Source: Artemia franciscana (lineage: Eukaryota > Arthropoda > Branchiopoda > Anostraca > Artemiidae). Taken from it: DNA of 64,000 bases. The position numbers were made by a program, and so were the translations under genes. The stretch is from positions 310,001-374,000 of the forward strand of contig NW_027063379.1 in NCBI RefSeq assembly GCF_032884065.1, in the 5' to 3' direction. Below are positions 34,070 to 45,659 of the stretch, one piece after another (position 1 is the first letter of the stretch; each line of letters begins with the position of its first letter). The notes under the pieces are model-generated. The model had not been told where the DNA came from, searched no databases, and was given only the letters and a program-made list of their open reading frames with translations.

Positions 34070-36080
34070 TTTCTGAGCAATTGATGTGGCCTGAAATTTT
34101 GCTTGGTAAAATTCTAGTTTAGCTACTTTTTGCTATCTTGGAAAAGCCTAGGGTAACAAAATGTAACTTTAAGGGACGGGTCTACAGACTAAAAGCATGG
34201 ACCAGAAAGGTATTTTGATGTACTTACCATCACTCCTCCCTCTAGAGGGCTTTGACCTTTTATGACCTTTAAAATCTTTGTTATATAAAAGAGAAACCTT
34301 GCAAAATAGATTTTTTGCTTAAATGAAGTACAACATAACTGTTTTCAGCTTCACAACTTTGCTCAATACCAATTTATGAGGTTTTAAAGATCCAAAAAAC
34401 ATTTCCTAAATTTAGAAGTAACTCACAAATATGGCTTAAAATGCAACTCAAACAACAGGAATTGCATTTTCAGAATTAAAACCAGAGAAAAAGAAACCGT
34501 GAACTAAAATTAAGGTAAAATGTTGTTTTTCCAATGTTTCAATAGGTATAGGACCCGTCAAATAGGCAAATGTTGAAGCCTTAGAAATCAGAGGAGGGTG
34601 AACATAAAAGCTTGGCAATACCTTCCCAGAGTATATTTTTTCCATGATTCGCAAGACTACTGAAAGTTTCATTTTTCTAACCTAATCCCTTTCCAAGATA
34701 GCAACAAGTAGCAACTCTAAAATTTCACCATTTTGCTCAAATAACAGGAATTACAATATCAAAACTAAAAGCACAGAACAAGAAATTAAAACTGAAATTT
34801 ATGCTATAATGTACTTTTATCCTCATTCTTATCTAGGTAGGCTATAGAAGTGACAAATAGGTTATATTATTTTTTTGTAGTGTTTTGTTCTGAGCATGTT
34901 CAGCATTTTGATCGAACCCATCAATAAGTTACCACTTGATGCCTTTTTTATGCTCTTTACAAATACACTAATGACTTCTACCACAAATTCAGATTCAAGT
35001 ACATTTTAACCTAACCTAATGTTATTATAAATAATTTTAGCTCTGAGAAAATGTAGTATTATTTTGCTGAAAATAACACAGAAAAAACATAGTATTATTT
35101 TGTTGGAAATGAGAGATAGCCTAACTTGTATTTTCATTGAAAATTTGTCATTTTTAGAGCTTAAAAAGTTCTTAAATTTGAAAATGTGGAAGAAGCAATT
35201 ATCATAAATGCAAAGAACATAAGAAAAGGCATCAAGTGGCATGCTTGCTTGTTTGGCAAGTCAGTTATATGAACTGTTATACTTTTTTTTTGTCATTTTT
35301 AAGAGCTAAAAAGGTGCTTAAATCTGAATTTGCACTAGAAGCGATTATTATATTCATAAAGAGCATATAAAAAGGCATCAAGCGGTATATTTACTTTCTA
35401 TGAAAGCTAGTTATATGGTTTGCTCCAAATTTACCAAAACACAGAGCAGCAACACACAAAGGTCTGGAGTAGAACAGCATATCTCCACAGGGAGATATGT
35501 CGGAAAGACAGTTTGCAAATTATACGTATATCTACTTATAATTATTTTGAATCATAGCAATTTCTAAAGCCCTTCCCCATTCAAATCAGTCTTTTAAAGA
35601 TCTTTTGTTCAACCATGTTTCCTTCTGTTTAACAACAATTATTTTTTCAAAGTTTCAATGGATATAAACCTGTCAAGTAGGGAAATTTTGAAGACTTAGA
35701 AATCAGAGGAGGGTGAACATGGAAGCTTGGAAATACATTCCCAGAGTAGGTTTAAGTTTTTTGCCCAGGATTCACTTGGCTATTCATTCTCATAACCAAA
35801 CCCCTTTCTAAGATAGCGAAGCTAGAAATTTACTATTTTGCTCAAATAGTAGAAATTGCATTATCAAAGCTAAAAGCATAGAACAAAAATTTAAAAACTG
35901 ATATTTAAGCTATAATGTCCTCAATATAATCTTAGTAGGCTAAATAACAGTCAAATAGACTATATTATTTATTTGTAGCGTTTTGTTCAGAGCATGTAGT
36001 GTTTCGAGTAAAGCACATAAATCTCTGGAATAGCACAGTTTATAACCACAGGGAGACATGCTGCAGCAGATATATAGTTT
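34070..36080. repeat. Direct and inverted repeats (family F) in the hAT interior
   Basis: A segment with GAAATCAGAGGAGGGTGAAC and TTTGCTCAAATA occurs near 34585-34960 and again about 1.1 kb later, near 35695-36000. Part of it is inverted at 34080-34270 (TTTGCTATCTTGGAAAAGCC against CTTTCCAAGATAGCAACAAG). A related copy lies at 7600-7770. Confidence 0.7.
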
Positions 36081-36706
36081 GCAAATTATACTTTTATCTT
36101 TAAACTATGTTATGTCTTTTAAGCATCTTTTTGTTCTAGCATGTTTCCTTCCGTAAAACCACTATTGGAGACCTTCAATTATTTTGACTGCTTTGTAACA
36201 CTAAAATATAAATTATATACTTACAAAAAAAAAGATTGAAAAAGAAAATTCTAAAATTAATCCACATCAACGGCCATTTTCGTCTAATGTTTTATCGAAA
36301 TGAAGAAGTGTTAAACACTTCTGATAACACTTGGCATGAAAATACTTGGGATGAGCTGACAGAGGTCATGAAGTCATGACATGAACTGAGAAACTCAAAC
36401 GTCAAAGTTTCGTCAAACCCGCAAAAATAACGCAACCCACTTCGAACACACTGGCCTCCAGGGGATAAGCTGCCAACCGACGGGTCGCGAAACTTTGAAA
36501 TCCCCATTTTGTGCAACAAAGACATTTGCGAAAGAAAAGAAACTTAAGGTTGGACAAATTTTACATACGGGAGCAAATTCGGTATAAAAAGCCATTTCGC
36601 GGCATAATCTCGGCGTGCGGCATGATCAAAAATTTATGCAGCATTTCTATCAGAATCGCGGCGTAATGCCGCGAAATACGGCATAAACAGCAACACTGCT
36701 GCAACT

Positions 36707-38095
36707 ACCTCTGAGAGAGAGAGCCGTTCGTATATAAAAACAAACGTACTTGCTCGCCTTCGGGTAGTGTAAGAACGCTAAGGTACCTTCCAGCTTATGT
36801 TTTAAATCAAGGTGGGCGACTCAAAATTTCCGGGCGCCTTTTACCCACAGCGGAAAGGATGTTCCAGGTATAAAACATCTTCATGTTTGATGGGTAGTAC
36901 AATAAACCCAGCACGTAATAGAACTAGATCTTGTTTTGTTTTTTTAAGTTGAGATTGGTACCTTATTTTGATTAACAGTAACAGCCTCCTTCTGACCGTT
37001 AAATAAAAAAGAAAAACAGTTTTTTTTCAGGTTAATGCAAAGAAAGACGATAACACTTAAACAAGTGTAACTTATCTTATATACGGAGGGGCTTCGACGC
37101 CATCAACATTCCCTCCTCTGCATATTGAAATTTGACCACTGCTTTCCCATTAGCCCAACTGTGCTTGAAACATTTTGATGAAAAAAATGTAGCATTTTAT
37201 TCCACTGCTCTTGAGTTAAGAGCAACTGGATTCTCTCCAAATATTACATGGCCTTACTTCCATTCATCTAAGTTTTAAGGTTGCTCTTTACTTTTATTTG
37301 AAAAAACGGCTTCTATGTAATTTAAGTTTGGTTCCAATAACCAGCTCGGGGTTATCAAATAAATTACAGGGAAAGCCTACATGAATTTTCTTTGAACAAT
37401 GAAGTATAATTATACTAAATATGAAGGGGGTTACCATCTACTCAAGCCGTTTAGGCATTAAATTGTTTTTTTTTAAGTGCCATCATCCATGTTGCTCGCT
37501 TACTCTACCCTTATTTCTCCAAATCAAAAAGGGCCAAGTGGTAACGGGATGTTACCTTTCTTGGAACCTTTGAAAATTGGAACTATTAAAAAGGTCAAGG
37601 AATACACTTTATTTTTGTATTCGACCCTCTCTAAAATATCCTATTGGCTTTTAGGGAATTCCCTGATATGGGTGTCAAATCCCTCCTCCATATTTATTTT
37701 AAGGATCTTAATGAAAATCTGTAAATTTAGACCTATAATTTTGACTCTTATGGCTTCAGCCCCTCGCCCCAGAAATATATGCAAGATACTTCTGGTAATG
37801 TCTGGTGCACGACTATATTTATTATAAAAATATGTAAACAATTATAAAAATATGCGAAAATGAGGAATAGGAAAAAAAGGCTGAATTAAAGAAACTTGAA
37901 AAAAAAAAACGGTCAACACCAAACCCAAGAAGGACCAATGGTCCATAAGACAGAGTTTTGTTTACTCATTAAAATATCCTTTTGACTAAATTGAAACTAA
38001 ATAATAAAGGTTAGACAGAAAAACACTAGAATAGAGTACCGTATATTTGCAAGATCTTACGTTTTAAAAAGCATTCTTTCAGGAGACGGTAATAT
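36707..38095. other. No supported gene
   Basis: A 116-codon plus frame at 37477-37827 is hydrophobic and unrecognised. Otherwise short frames only. Confidence 0.3.
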
Positions 38096-39705
38096 CAAAC
38101 AGTTCGTGGTAAAGAACTGTAGTAAGGAGCGACCCGGCGCAATAGTAACCGAAACTCTAAAAAATGAAATTCTGATACCAATAGTTACATAAAAAAAAAC
38201 AAATTTTAATGCTGATTTTAAATTTACAGATTTCATCAAGATTAGTCTTACCCATCAAAACTTACGAGCCTCATAAATTTGCCTCATTTTAAAAATATGG
38301 GGGAAACACCCCCTAATAGTCACACAATCTTAAAAAATTTTGCATTTTTGTGGAATTTCGCATTTTTTGCCAGAAGACAGATCACGGATGCGTGTTTATT
38401 TGTTTTTGTTTTTTTTTTTGTTTTTTTCCTCAGGGGTGATCGTATCGACTCAGTGGTCTTAGAATGTTGCAAGAGGGCTAATTCTAACGGAAATTAAAAG
38501 TTCTAGTGCACAAAAATTGGAGGGCAACTAGGCCCCCTCCCACGCTTATTTTTCCCCCAAAGTCACTGGAATAACTATACTAACTATTTTAGGAAAAACC
38601 TAATAACTATGTCTTTGGGGACAACTTACTCCCCCACAGTCCCCGTGGGAGGGGCTGCAAGTTACAAACTTTGACCTGTGTTAACATACAGTAATGGTTA
38701 TTGGGAAGTGTAAAAACATTTTCAGAGTGATTTTTTTGGTTAGGGGGGGAGAAATTGAGGGGGGTTACATGGGAGGATCTTTCCATGGAGGAATTTTTCA
38801 TGGGGAAAGAGAATTTCAATGAAAGGGGCGCAGGATTTTCTAGTATAATTTTTTTTTAAAATAATGAAAAATACATATGAAAAGTTTTTAAAACTGAAAG
38901 TAAGGAGCAGCATTAAAACTTAAAATGAACAGAAATTATTACACACATGAAGGGTTTACCTCTTCGTAACACCTTGCTCTTCAAGCTAAAGTATTGTTAG
39001 CAATTTCGACTATTTATTATACGGCCTTTGTGACTCAGGGGTCATTCTTAGGGAATTGGGACACAATTTAAGCTTTAATGTAAAGAGCAAGGTATTGAAG
39101 AGGGGGTGAATCCCCTCATATACACAATAAAAACATACGAATATAGAAGTTTGTTACGAAAGTTAATTCGTAAGTTACGTATAATTTTTACTAATGAAAA
39201 CGTTCGTAAAAAATTAAAAGTTCTAGTTACCTTTTTAAGTAATCAAAAACTGGAGGGGAACTAGGCCTTCTCCCTCCCTTGTTTTTCAAAATATTCCCAT
39301 TAAAACTATGAGAAAGCCATTCAGCCAAAAAATTAAAAATTAATGTGAATATTTCGCTTTAACTATTTATGTGCGGAGAGCCAAGATCAAAACATGTATT
39401 AGTTCAAAAACCTCCAGAAATTAAATAAAAAACCTCGTTTTTATAACTGAAAGTAAGGAGCGACATTAAAACTTAAAACGAACAGAAATAACTTCGTATA
39501 TGGAAGGGGCTTTTCCTCCTCAACGCCCCGCTTTGTACGATAAAGTTTGTTACTGTTTTAAAAAGTAGAGTTAAGAGAAAGAGTCAAACTTTGGCCTAAA
39601 GAACGGGGCGTTGAGAAGGAAAAATCCCTTTCATATACGAAGTAATTTCTGTTCGTTTTAAGTTTTAATGTCGCTCCTTACTTTCAGTTAAAAAAAATAT
39701 TTTTT
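38096..39705 (+). mobile_element. Family A, copy 3 (near full length, 1.6 kb)
   Basis: Starts with the hairpin head ACAGTTCGTGGTAAAGAACTG and GTAAGGAGCGACCCGG. The GGAGGGCAACTAGGCCCCCT core and two inverted-repeat modules follow (about 38880-39130 and 39445-39695). The terminal module is a foldback with ~105-base arms: AACTGAAAGTAAGGAGCGAC and AACTTAAAACGAACAGAAAT on the left, their complement on the right, and a loop around GTTTTAAAAAGTAGAGTTAA. Confidence 0.8.
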
Positions 39706-39844
39706 ATTTATTCATTCTTTCAAGGAACGATATAAGGCTTGGCCTATATAATATTGTTGCGAGAAGACTTCTATCATCTTTTGCAAGGTTCTTGTAAGTT
39801 CCATAACTTCATATGCGCGGTGCGCGCAAACTCTGTTTCTCTTT

Positions 39845-40020
39845 ATGCGATGTCACAGTATACTCTGCATGTCCCTACAATTTTGCAGTAGGCCCCCTAT
39901 CCCTTGTTGCAGTGTGCTCTTTATCTCCCTAAACAGTGTTACGGTATGCCCTGTAGCTCCCTCTGCTATGTTGCACTATGCCCTGTATCTCCCTGTACAG
40001 CGCCACAGTATTTTCGTGCT
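39845..40020. repeat. Short tandem repeat, ~35-bp unit
   Basis: About five diverged units of the type TGTTGCAGTATGCCCTGTATCTCCCT. Confidence 0.7.
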
Positions 40021-40186
40021 AAAAAGGTATTGCGATTTTGGGGTATCGTTTATCGCATGGATTGATACATCTTTATCTACTTTTGCGAAATAACATTTAG
40101 GGTACTGACCATCCTTAATAAATACGACAAAGAACTTATGCAAGATGCCTAAAGCATTATCTGATCAACACATACTTCTCTTGCAG

Positions 40187-40278
40187 CCTGCTGTTGGGTA
40201 GACCAGTCCTGTGAACCATTGGACCCTGGACTGTGGGCTTCTTTCATGGTGGGATTAAGTTCTGTATGTAGCTTCTGA
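40187..40278 (+). CDS. Candidate terminal exon, unrecognised
   Basis: An ACTTCTCTTGCAG acceptor precedes an open frame (phase 2) that begins CWVDQSCEPLDPGLWASFMV after one split codon and stops at 40276-40278. No known domain and no partner exon. Chance is quite possible at this length. Confidence 0.22.
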
Positions 40279-41483
40279 TGTTTGTTACTCATTCTATAGC
40301 CGATTATAAGGTCTTGATGTTACTTTACTGTTCTAATATGTTTGTTCGTATTTCAAATTAATACCCAAAATATCTTTTAAAAGATTTTATTGAAACTTCT
40401 TGCTCTTACGGGTTGCTTTAACGGGTCGGAAAATCAACTCTGTAGAATTGAGAAGGTACAATTAATGTTTATAATTTAAGACCTGAAGTTGACACTCCAT
40501 TAAGTTTAGTTTCTTGCATCCCCATAAAAGTCATATTTAATTTTTGCTGAAATCATTTAAGCGAAGACAGGTGCATATTTTCAGTCTTTTGCTCGGATGG
40601 TTCAAATCAATGCTTTCTGTTTCAATTCTAGTTGGAAAACTGGTAAAGTTATTTCAAAGCGCTGCCAATGCTGATACTAAGTCTAGCTGTTCATTGTAGA
40701 AAATCATTAGCTTTTACAAAGACTCATAAAACTGCAGTTATTTTACATTGTTTCCAATATTTTGACTTTTGAAAAACAGCTTATTGGCCATTGAATAAGG
40801 AGGCTTTCCACTTTTGCAAATTTAGGGAATTGACAAGGATGATACGAAGACAAGAGTCCCGAAAGTGGCAGCAGATTTTGCAAAAGGATGCCAACTAGCA
40901 TTTAAGTAGGAAGAAATATTTGGTAGGTAAACAAAATTTTTTGGAGGTTCAAAATGATGGATTGTTTGGAGGTTCAACAACCGTATTTTGCGCCGAAGAT
41001 TAACACAGCAAGGGTCTATATTTGTATAGGCATCGGTATGAGGTTTGATACTTTGATGATTGTAAGTACACAAGATTCACAAAAAATAACCATACCAATC
41101 TAATGGAGCAATTTCCCGGTCTAGCATGAATAAATTCCAATTCTCCGACCCGCTAGCATAATGTAAACATCTATAAGTAGCAAATACATAGGTTTGGGTC
41201 AACCTTGATTAACAGGAATTCTCTCGCCCTCATACAATCTATATTTAAGAGAAGCGGAGATTTGGAATTCTGGCATATGTGACGACTCGAAACCTCAATA
41301 TGGACTGGCTAACTAGCCTTTTAACCTCCAGCAATGAAAATATATCCTCGTTTGAATAGAAACACGACTTTCCTCATGGCATAACTTAAAATTATTCATG
41401 ACCAAAAATCAAGGTAAAAAACTCAAAAATCAAGTGAAATAAGGTAAAAAACTACACGATCCATGAATAAGTTTTTTATGGCC
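40279..41483. other. No feature seen
   Basis: AT-rich, short frames only. Confidence 0.4.
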
Positions 41484-42260
41484 AAGTGACATATAGCGAT
41501 CGCAAATTCTGTCGGTCTGTCTGTCTATCTGTCGGTCCTGGTTTTGCTAGTTTAGGCACTTACAGATAAGCTAGTACGATGAAATTCGGCAGGTCTATCA
41601 GGTACCAGACCAGATTAAATTAAAAATAGTCATTTCCTAGATTCGATCATCTGGGGGGGGGGCGGTTAATTTGGAAAAAATAGATAAAATGAGGTATTTT
41701 TAACTTCTGAATAGGTGATCAGATCTTAATGAAATTTAATATTTAGATGAATACCATGTCTCGGAACAAAATTCCGATCGGATTTGTTGACATTGGGGGG
41801 AGTTGGAGGGGAAACCTAAAATCTTGGGAAAAGCATAGAGTGGAGGAATCGGGATGAAACTTTGTGGGAAAAATTATCACAAGTCTTAGATACGTGATTG
41901 ATATACCCGGAACGAATCTGCTCTCTTCGGGGGAGTTGGGGGGGAGGGTTAATTCTGAAAAATAAAAAAATGAGGCATTTTTAACTTACGAAGGAGTCAT
42001 CGAATCTTAATGAAATTTCATATTTAGAAGGACTTCGTAACTCTTGTCTTTTATTTTAAATCTCAACCGAATCCAGTGTCATTGGGGGAGTTGGAGTGGA
42101 GGGGACCGGAAATCTTTGAAAAGACTTAGATTGGAGAGATCATGATGAAACATGGTGGGAAGAATAAACACAAGTCCGAGATGTGTAGCTGACATAACCA
42201 CACCGGATATGCTCTCTTTGGGGATCTTAAGAAACTTTTTTTTACGTTTTTTCCCTAGAT
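41484..42260 (+). repeat. Family B repeat, plus orientation
   Basis: Starts at AAGTGACATATAGCGATCGC and CTGTCGGTCTGTCTGTC. Units of about 290 bases follow: GATCATCTGGGGG near 41645, CTCTTCGGGGGAGTTGGGG near 41925, CTCTTTGGGG near 42214. Each holds a GAGTGGAGGAATCGGGATGA-like block. Mirror image of the array ending at 48924. Confidence 0.8.
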
Positions 42261-43079
42261 TTGGGGTGCCAGGTAAAATTCAGTATCTAATTAGCCGCTT
42301 TAATCATGGATATTTAATCTCTCTTTTTTTCTTTTCCTTTTTTTTATCAAATCTTTTAAGTTATTTTAGACATTAACTGAAGTATGTGTCTCATTCCTTT
42401 TCTTGGTAAAGGATTTAGTTGAGGCTCTATACTTTCATTTTTAGGAGTAGGATAAAATAGAGTAGGAGTGTGCAACTCATACTTTAATACTGCTATAGCT
42501 TAACAACTGCCATTTGTGTTTATGCGGCTTAACACTGAGGCTCATATTCATGCTGTTCAATTTTGTAGTTGTTGTACTGATTTCTTTTGAAGTTATTTTT
42601 GAAATATTTGAAGTTATTCTTTTTGTAGATGTTTGTAATCTTATAATGGATCAATAGAACATTATATCGAATTTGACAAAGAATTGAAAAAGGAAACTGT
42701 TTTCTTATACCTGTCTGTATGCTGTGATGATTCGCTACTTGCTTTGGCTGGCAAAGACTCAGTCTTCGTTATGTATTAACCCCTCAAGTCCAGGTAATAC
42801 CATAGGCTGATTAATCGCTTCTCGGACCAAATTTTTTCAATACCAAGGACAGTGAAAATCAAACTGGGCTGAACTGGTTAAATGGATATTGACACAACCA
42901 AATATCTCTTAAGACAAAGAAAAATTGGGAATTAAATTTTTAATTTAATAATTTGATTTTTAATTTTAATTTGATCTCCATGTGTTCTTATGTAATTTTT
43001 GGTTGTAGCAAGTGCAAAAAAAAAATAACATGATTGAAAAATCAGTCAGAATCTTTGCTTCTAAACTTAAAATTGCTTT
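42261..43079. other. No feature seen
   Basis: AT-rich, no frame or repeat recognised. Confidence 0.4.
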
Positions 43080-44603
43080 AAAATGTACAACTGGACAAAG
43101 AATTCAACTTTAGCATAAAGAGCGAGGTGTTGAGGAGGGGACAACTCCTTTCGTATACGAAATAGCTTCTGTTCGTTCTAAGTTTTAATGTCGCTCCTTA
43201 CTTGCAGCTATGAAAACTGTTGTTTTTTTATTGAATTTCTGAAAGTTTTTGAATTAATGCATGTTTTTATTTTCGCTCACCACACATGAATGATTAAAAC
43301 AAAATTTTCATATTAATTTTCTGGGTCTAATAGCCTTTCTCCTAGTTTTGATCTGACGATTTTGATAAGAAAAACGGGTGGGGTAGGAGGCCTAGTTGCC
43401 CCCCAATTTTGGCTACTTAAAAATGTAACTAGAAATTTTATTTTTTTACGGACGTTTTTTTAGTAATAAATAACGTAACTTACGAACTAACCTACGTAAC
43501 GAACTTCTATATTCGTATATTTTTATTATGTATATGAGGGGCTCACCCCTTTGTCAATACCTCACTCTTTATACTAAAGCTTGAATTTTGTCCCAATTCT
43601 TTAAGAATGACCCCTGAATCACAAAGGGCGTAGAATAAATAGTTGAAATTACTAGAACTACTGTAGCGTAAAGAGCAAGGTTTTATGAAGGAGACAAACC
43701 CCCTTATATATGTAATATTTTCTGTTCATGTTAAGTTTTAATGCTGCTCCTTACTTCCAGTTAAAAAAACTTCTTTATTATTTATTTTCTCATTTTTTTT
43801 TCTTTAATTATTGATAGAAAATCCTGCCACCCCCTTCACGGAAATTCTCTTCATTCATGATAAATTACTCCATGGAAAGATCCTCCCACGTAACCCCTTC
43901 CCTCCGACCCACCCCTACCCCAAAAAGTCCCCCTGAAAACATCTGTTCACTTCCCAATAACCGTTACTAATTGTAAACAATAGTCAAAGCTTGTAACTTG
44001 CCGCCCCTCCCCCAGGGACTGTGGGGGATTAATTCGTCCTCAAAGATATAGTTATTAGGTTTTTCGACTACGCTGACAAAATGGCTATCTCAAAATTTTT
44101 ATCCGGTGACCTTAGGAAAAAAAGGCGGGGGAGGGCGCCTAGGTGTCCTCCGATTTTTTTGGTCCCTTAAAAAGGGCATTAGAATTTTTATTTTTGTTAG
44201 AATGAGCCTTCTTATTACATTCTAGGACAACTGGGTCGATACAATTACCCCATGATGTGTCTTCTTGCAAAAATTACAAAATTCCACATTTTTGTATATA
44301 GGAGCTGGAAACTTTTACAGTACGGTTCTCTGATACGCTGAATCTAATGGTATGATTTTCGTTAAGATTTTATGACTTTTAGGGGGTGTTTTCCCCTATT
44401 TTCTAAGGTTAGGAAAATTTTCTGATGCTCGTAACTTTTGATGGGTAATAGTAAACTTGATGAAACTTTTATATTTAAAATCGGCTCTAAAATACAATTC
44501 TTCTGATGTAACTATTGGTATCAAAATTTTGTTTTTTAGAGTTTCAGTTACTATTGAGCCGGGTCGTTCCTTATTAGAGTTCGTTACCACGAACTGTTTG
44601 AAA
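43080..44603 (-). mobile_element. Family A, copy 4 (minus orientation)
   Basis: Read leftward: hairpin head (AGTTCGTGGTAACGAACT at 44595-44578), GGTCGCTCC-like block, AAAAGTTACGAGCATCAG, the GCCTTTTTAAGGGACC core, then the modules, ending near 43090 with AGCGTAAAGAGCG-type sequence. Same order as copies 3 and 5. Confidence 0.8.
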
Positions 44604-45032
44604 CATTTACAAAGTAGATCCTGAACCTGGGAAGTAGAAACTATTCCAGAAACGACTCCAATAAAATCGAGTTACCGGCAGATATAATTTTCAGTTTTAA
44701 TTGAATTAAGGAAGTATTTGGAGAATGAATCTCAAATCAAAATTTCAAATCAATGAAGAATTACGTTATTTTAGCCTTGATCAACAAAGTGGTTAGTAAA
44801 TAATATGCGTAAATTGTCGATTGCCTCCCAGGAGAATAGAATTCTTATAAAAAAGTTATGATTCTGCAAAAGACAAAGAGAAAGGAGGAATTGAATTCAC
44901 TCTGGAATACCTAAATTCAATTGTATTATAGATTTTCCACCCAATGACTTAGAAATAAAGAAAAATACAATATTTATGCCTTTTCATAGGGATTTGGGAT
45001 TCGTCCTATCAGCTCTGGGGGGTAATCGCTGT
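44604..45032. other. No feature seen
   Basis: No frame or repeat recognised. Confidence 0.4.
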
Positions 45033-45484
45033 ACTTTAGGAGGGCAGAAGCCTCTTTGAGAAGCCATGAATGATTGCCGATTCCTCCAATGCCCAACAGG
45101 TGGACCAGTTGTGATTGCTTTACTTAGGCTTTGCCTTTCCAATCTTGGTCTCAGGAAGATACTCTCTCCCATTACCAGTCATTTCGTATTTCATCCAAAC
45201 GTTTGCCTAGTAAAACTGTTCGCTGTTCTTACCCTGCACCAGATTCAACACTTATTTTTACTTTAGGAGGGCAGAAGCCTCTTTGAGAAGCCATGAATGA
45301 TTGCCGATTCCTCCAATGCCCAACAGGTGGACCAGTTGTGATTGCTTTACTTAGGCTTTGCCTTTCCAATCTTGGTCTCAGGAAGATACTCTCTCCCATT
45401 ACCAGTCATTTCGTATTTCATCCAAACGTTTGCCTAGTAAAACTGTTCGCTGTTCTTACCCTGCACCAGATTCAACACTTATTT
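45033..45484. repeat. Identical 227-bp tandem duplication
   Basis: ACTTTAGGAGGGCAGAAGCC starts at 45033 and again at 45260; I see no difference between the units. Both contain the same plus frame from an ATG (45066 and 45293, reading MNDCRFLQCPTGGP). I find no known domain on either strand. Confidence 0.93.
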
Positions 45485-45659
45485 TCTCCAAACACTATTC
45501 TTGAGCTATTTATCCAAGTATCATCTTCAGTTGGGATCGACATAAATTCTTTATTTGATTAAACCATGGGATAGGACCCAGAACGACAACTAAGAGCTCA
45601 TATAGCTTGAGCTCTAGCAAAATTCTAAGAATCAATAGATTTATTTAAAAAGAAAATCA

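Larger units (their letters stand above)
30101..36698 (-). mobile_element. 6.6-kb hAT transposon with transposase
   Basis: The ends read CAGTGTTGC (30101) and GCAACACTG (36690-36698), and CTGCAACT is duplicated on both sides (30093-30100 and 36699-36706). Subterminal CGCGGCAT motifs occur near both ends, probably transposase sites. The transposase reads leftward, so its 5' end is at 36698. The interior carries several repeat arrays that inflate it; typical autonomous hATs are 2.5-5 kb. The intact target duplication suggests a fairly recent insertion, or at least no later excision. Confidence 0.88.

Noticed and set aside
45066..45562. Paired 66- and 89-codon frames with identical starts as duplicated genes
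   Set aside because: The identity comes from the 227-bp tandem DNA duplication; neither strand shows a known domain.
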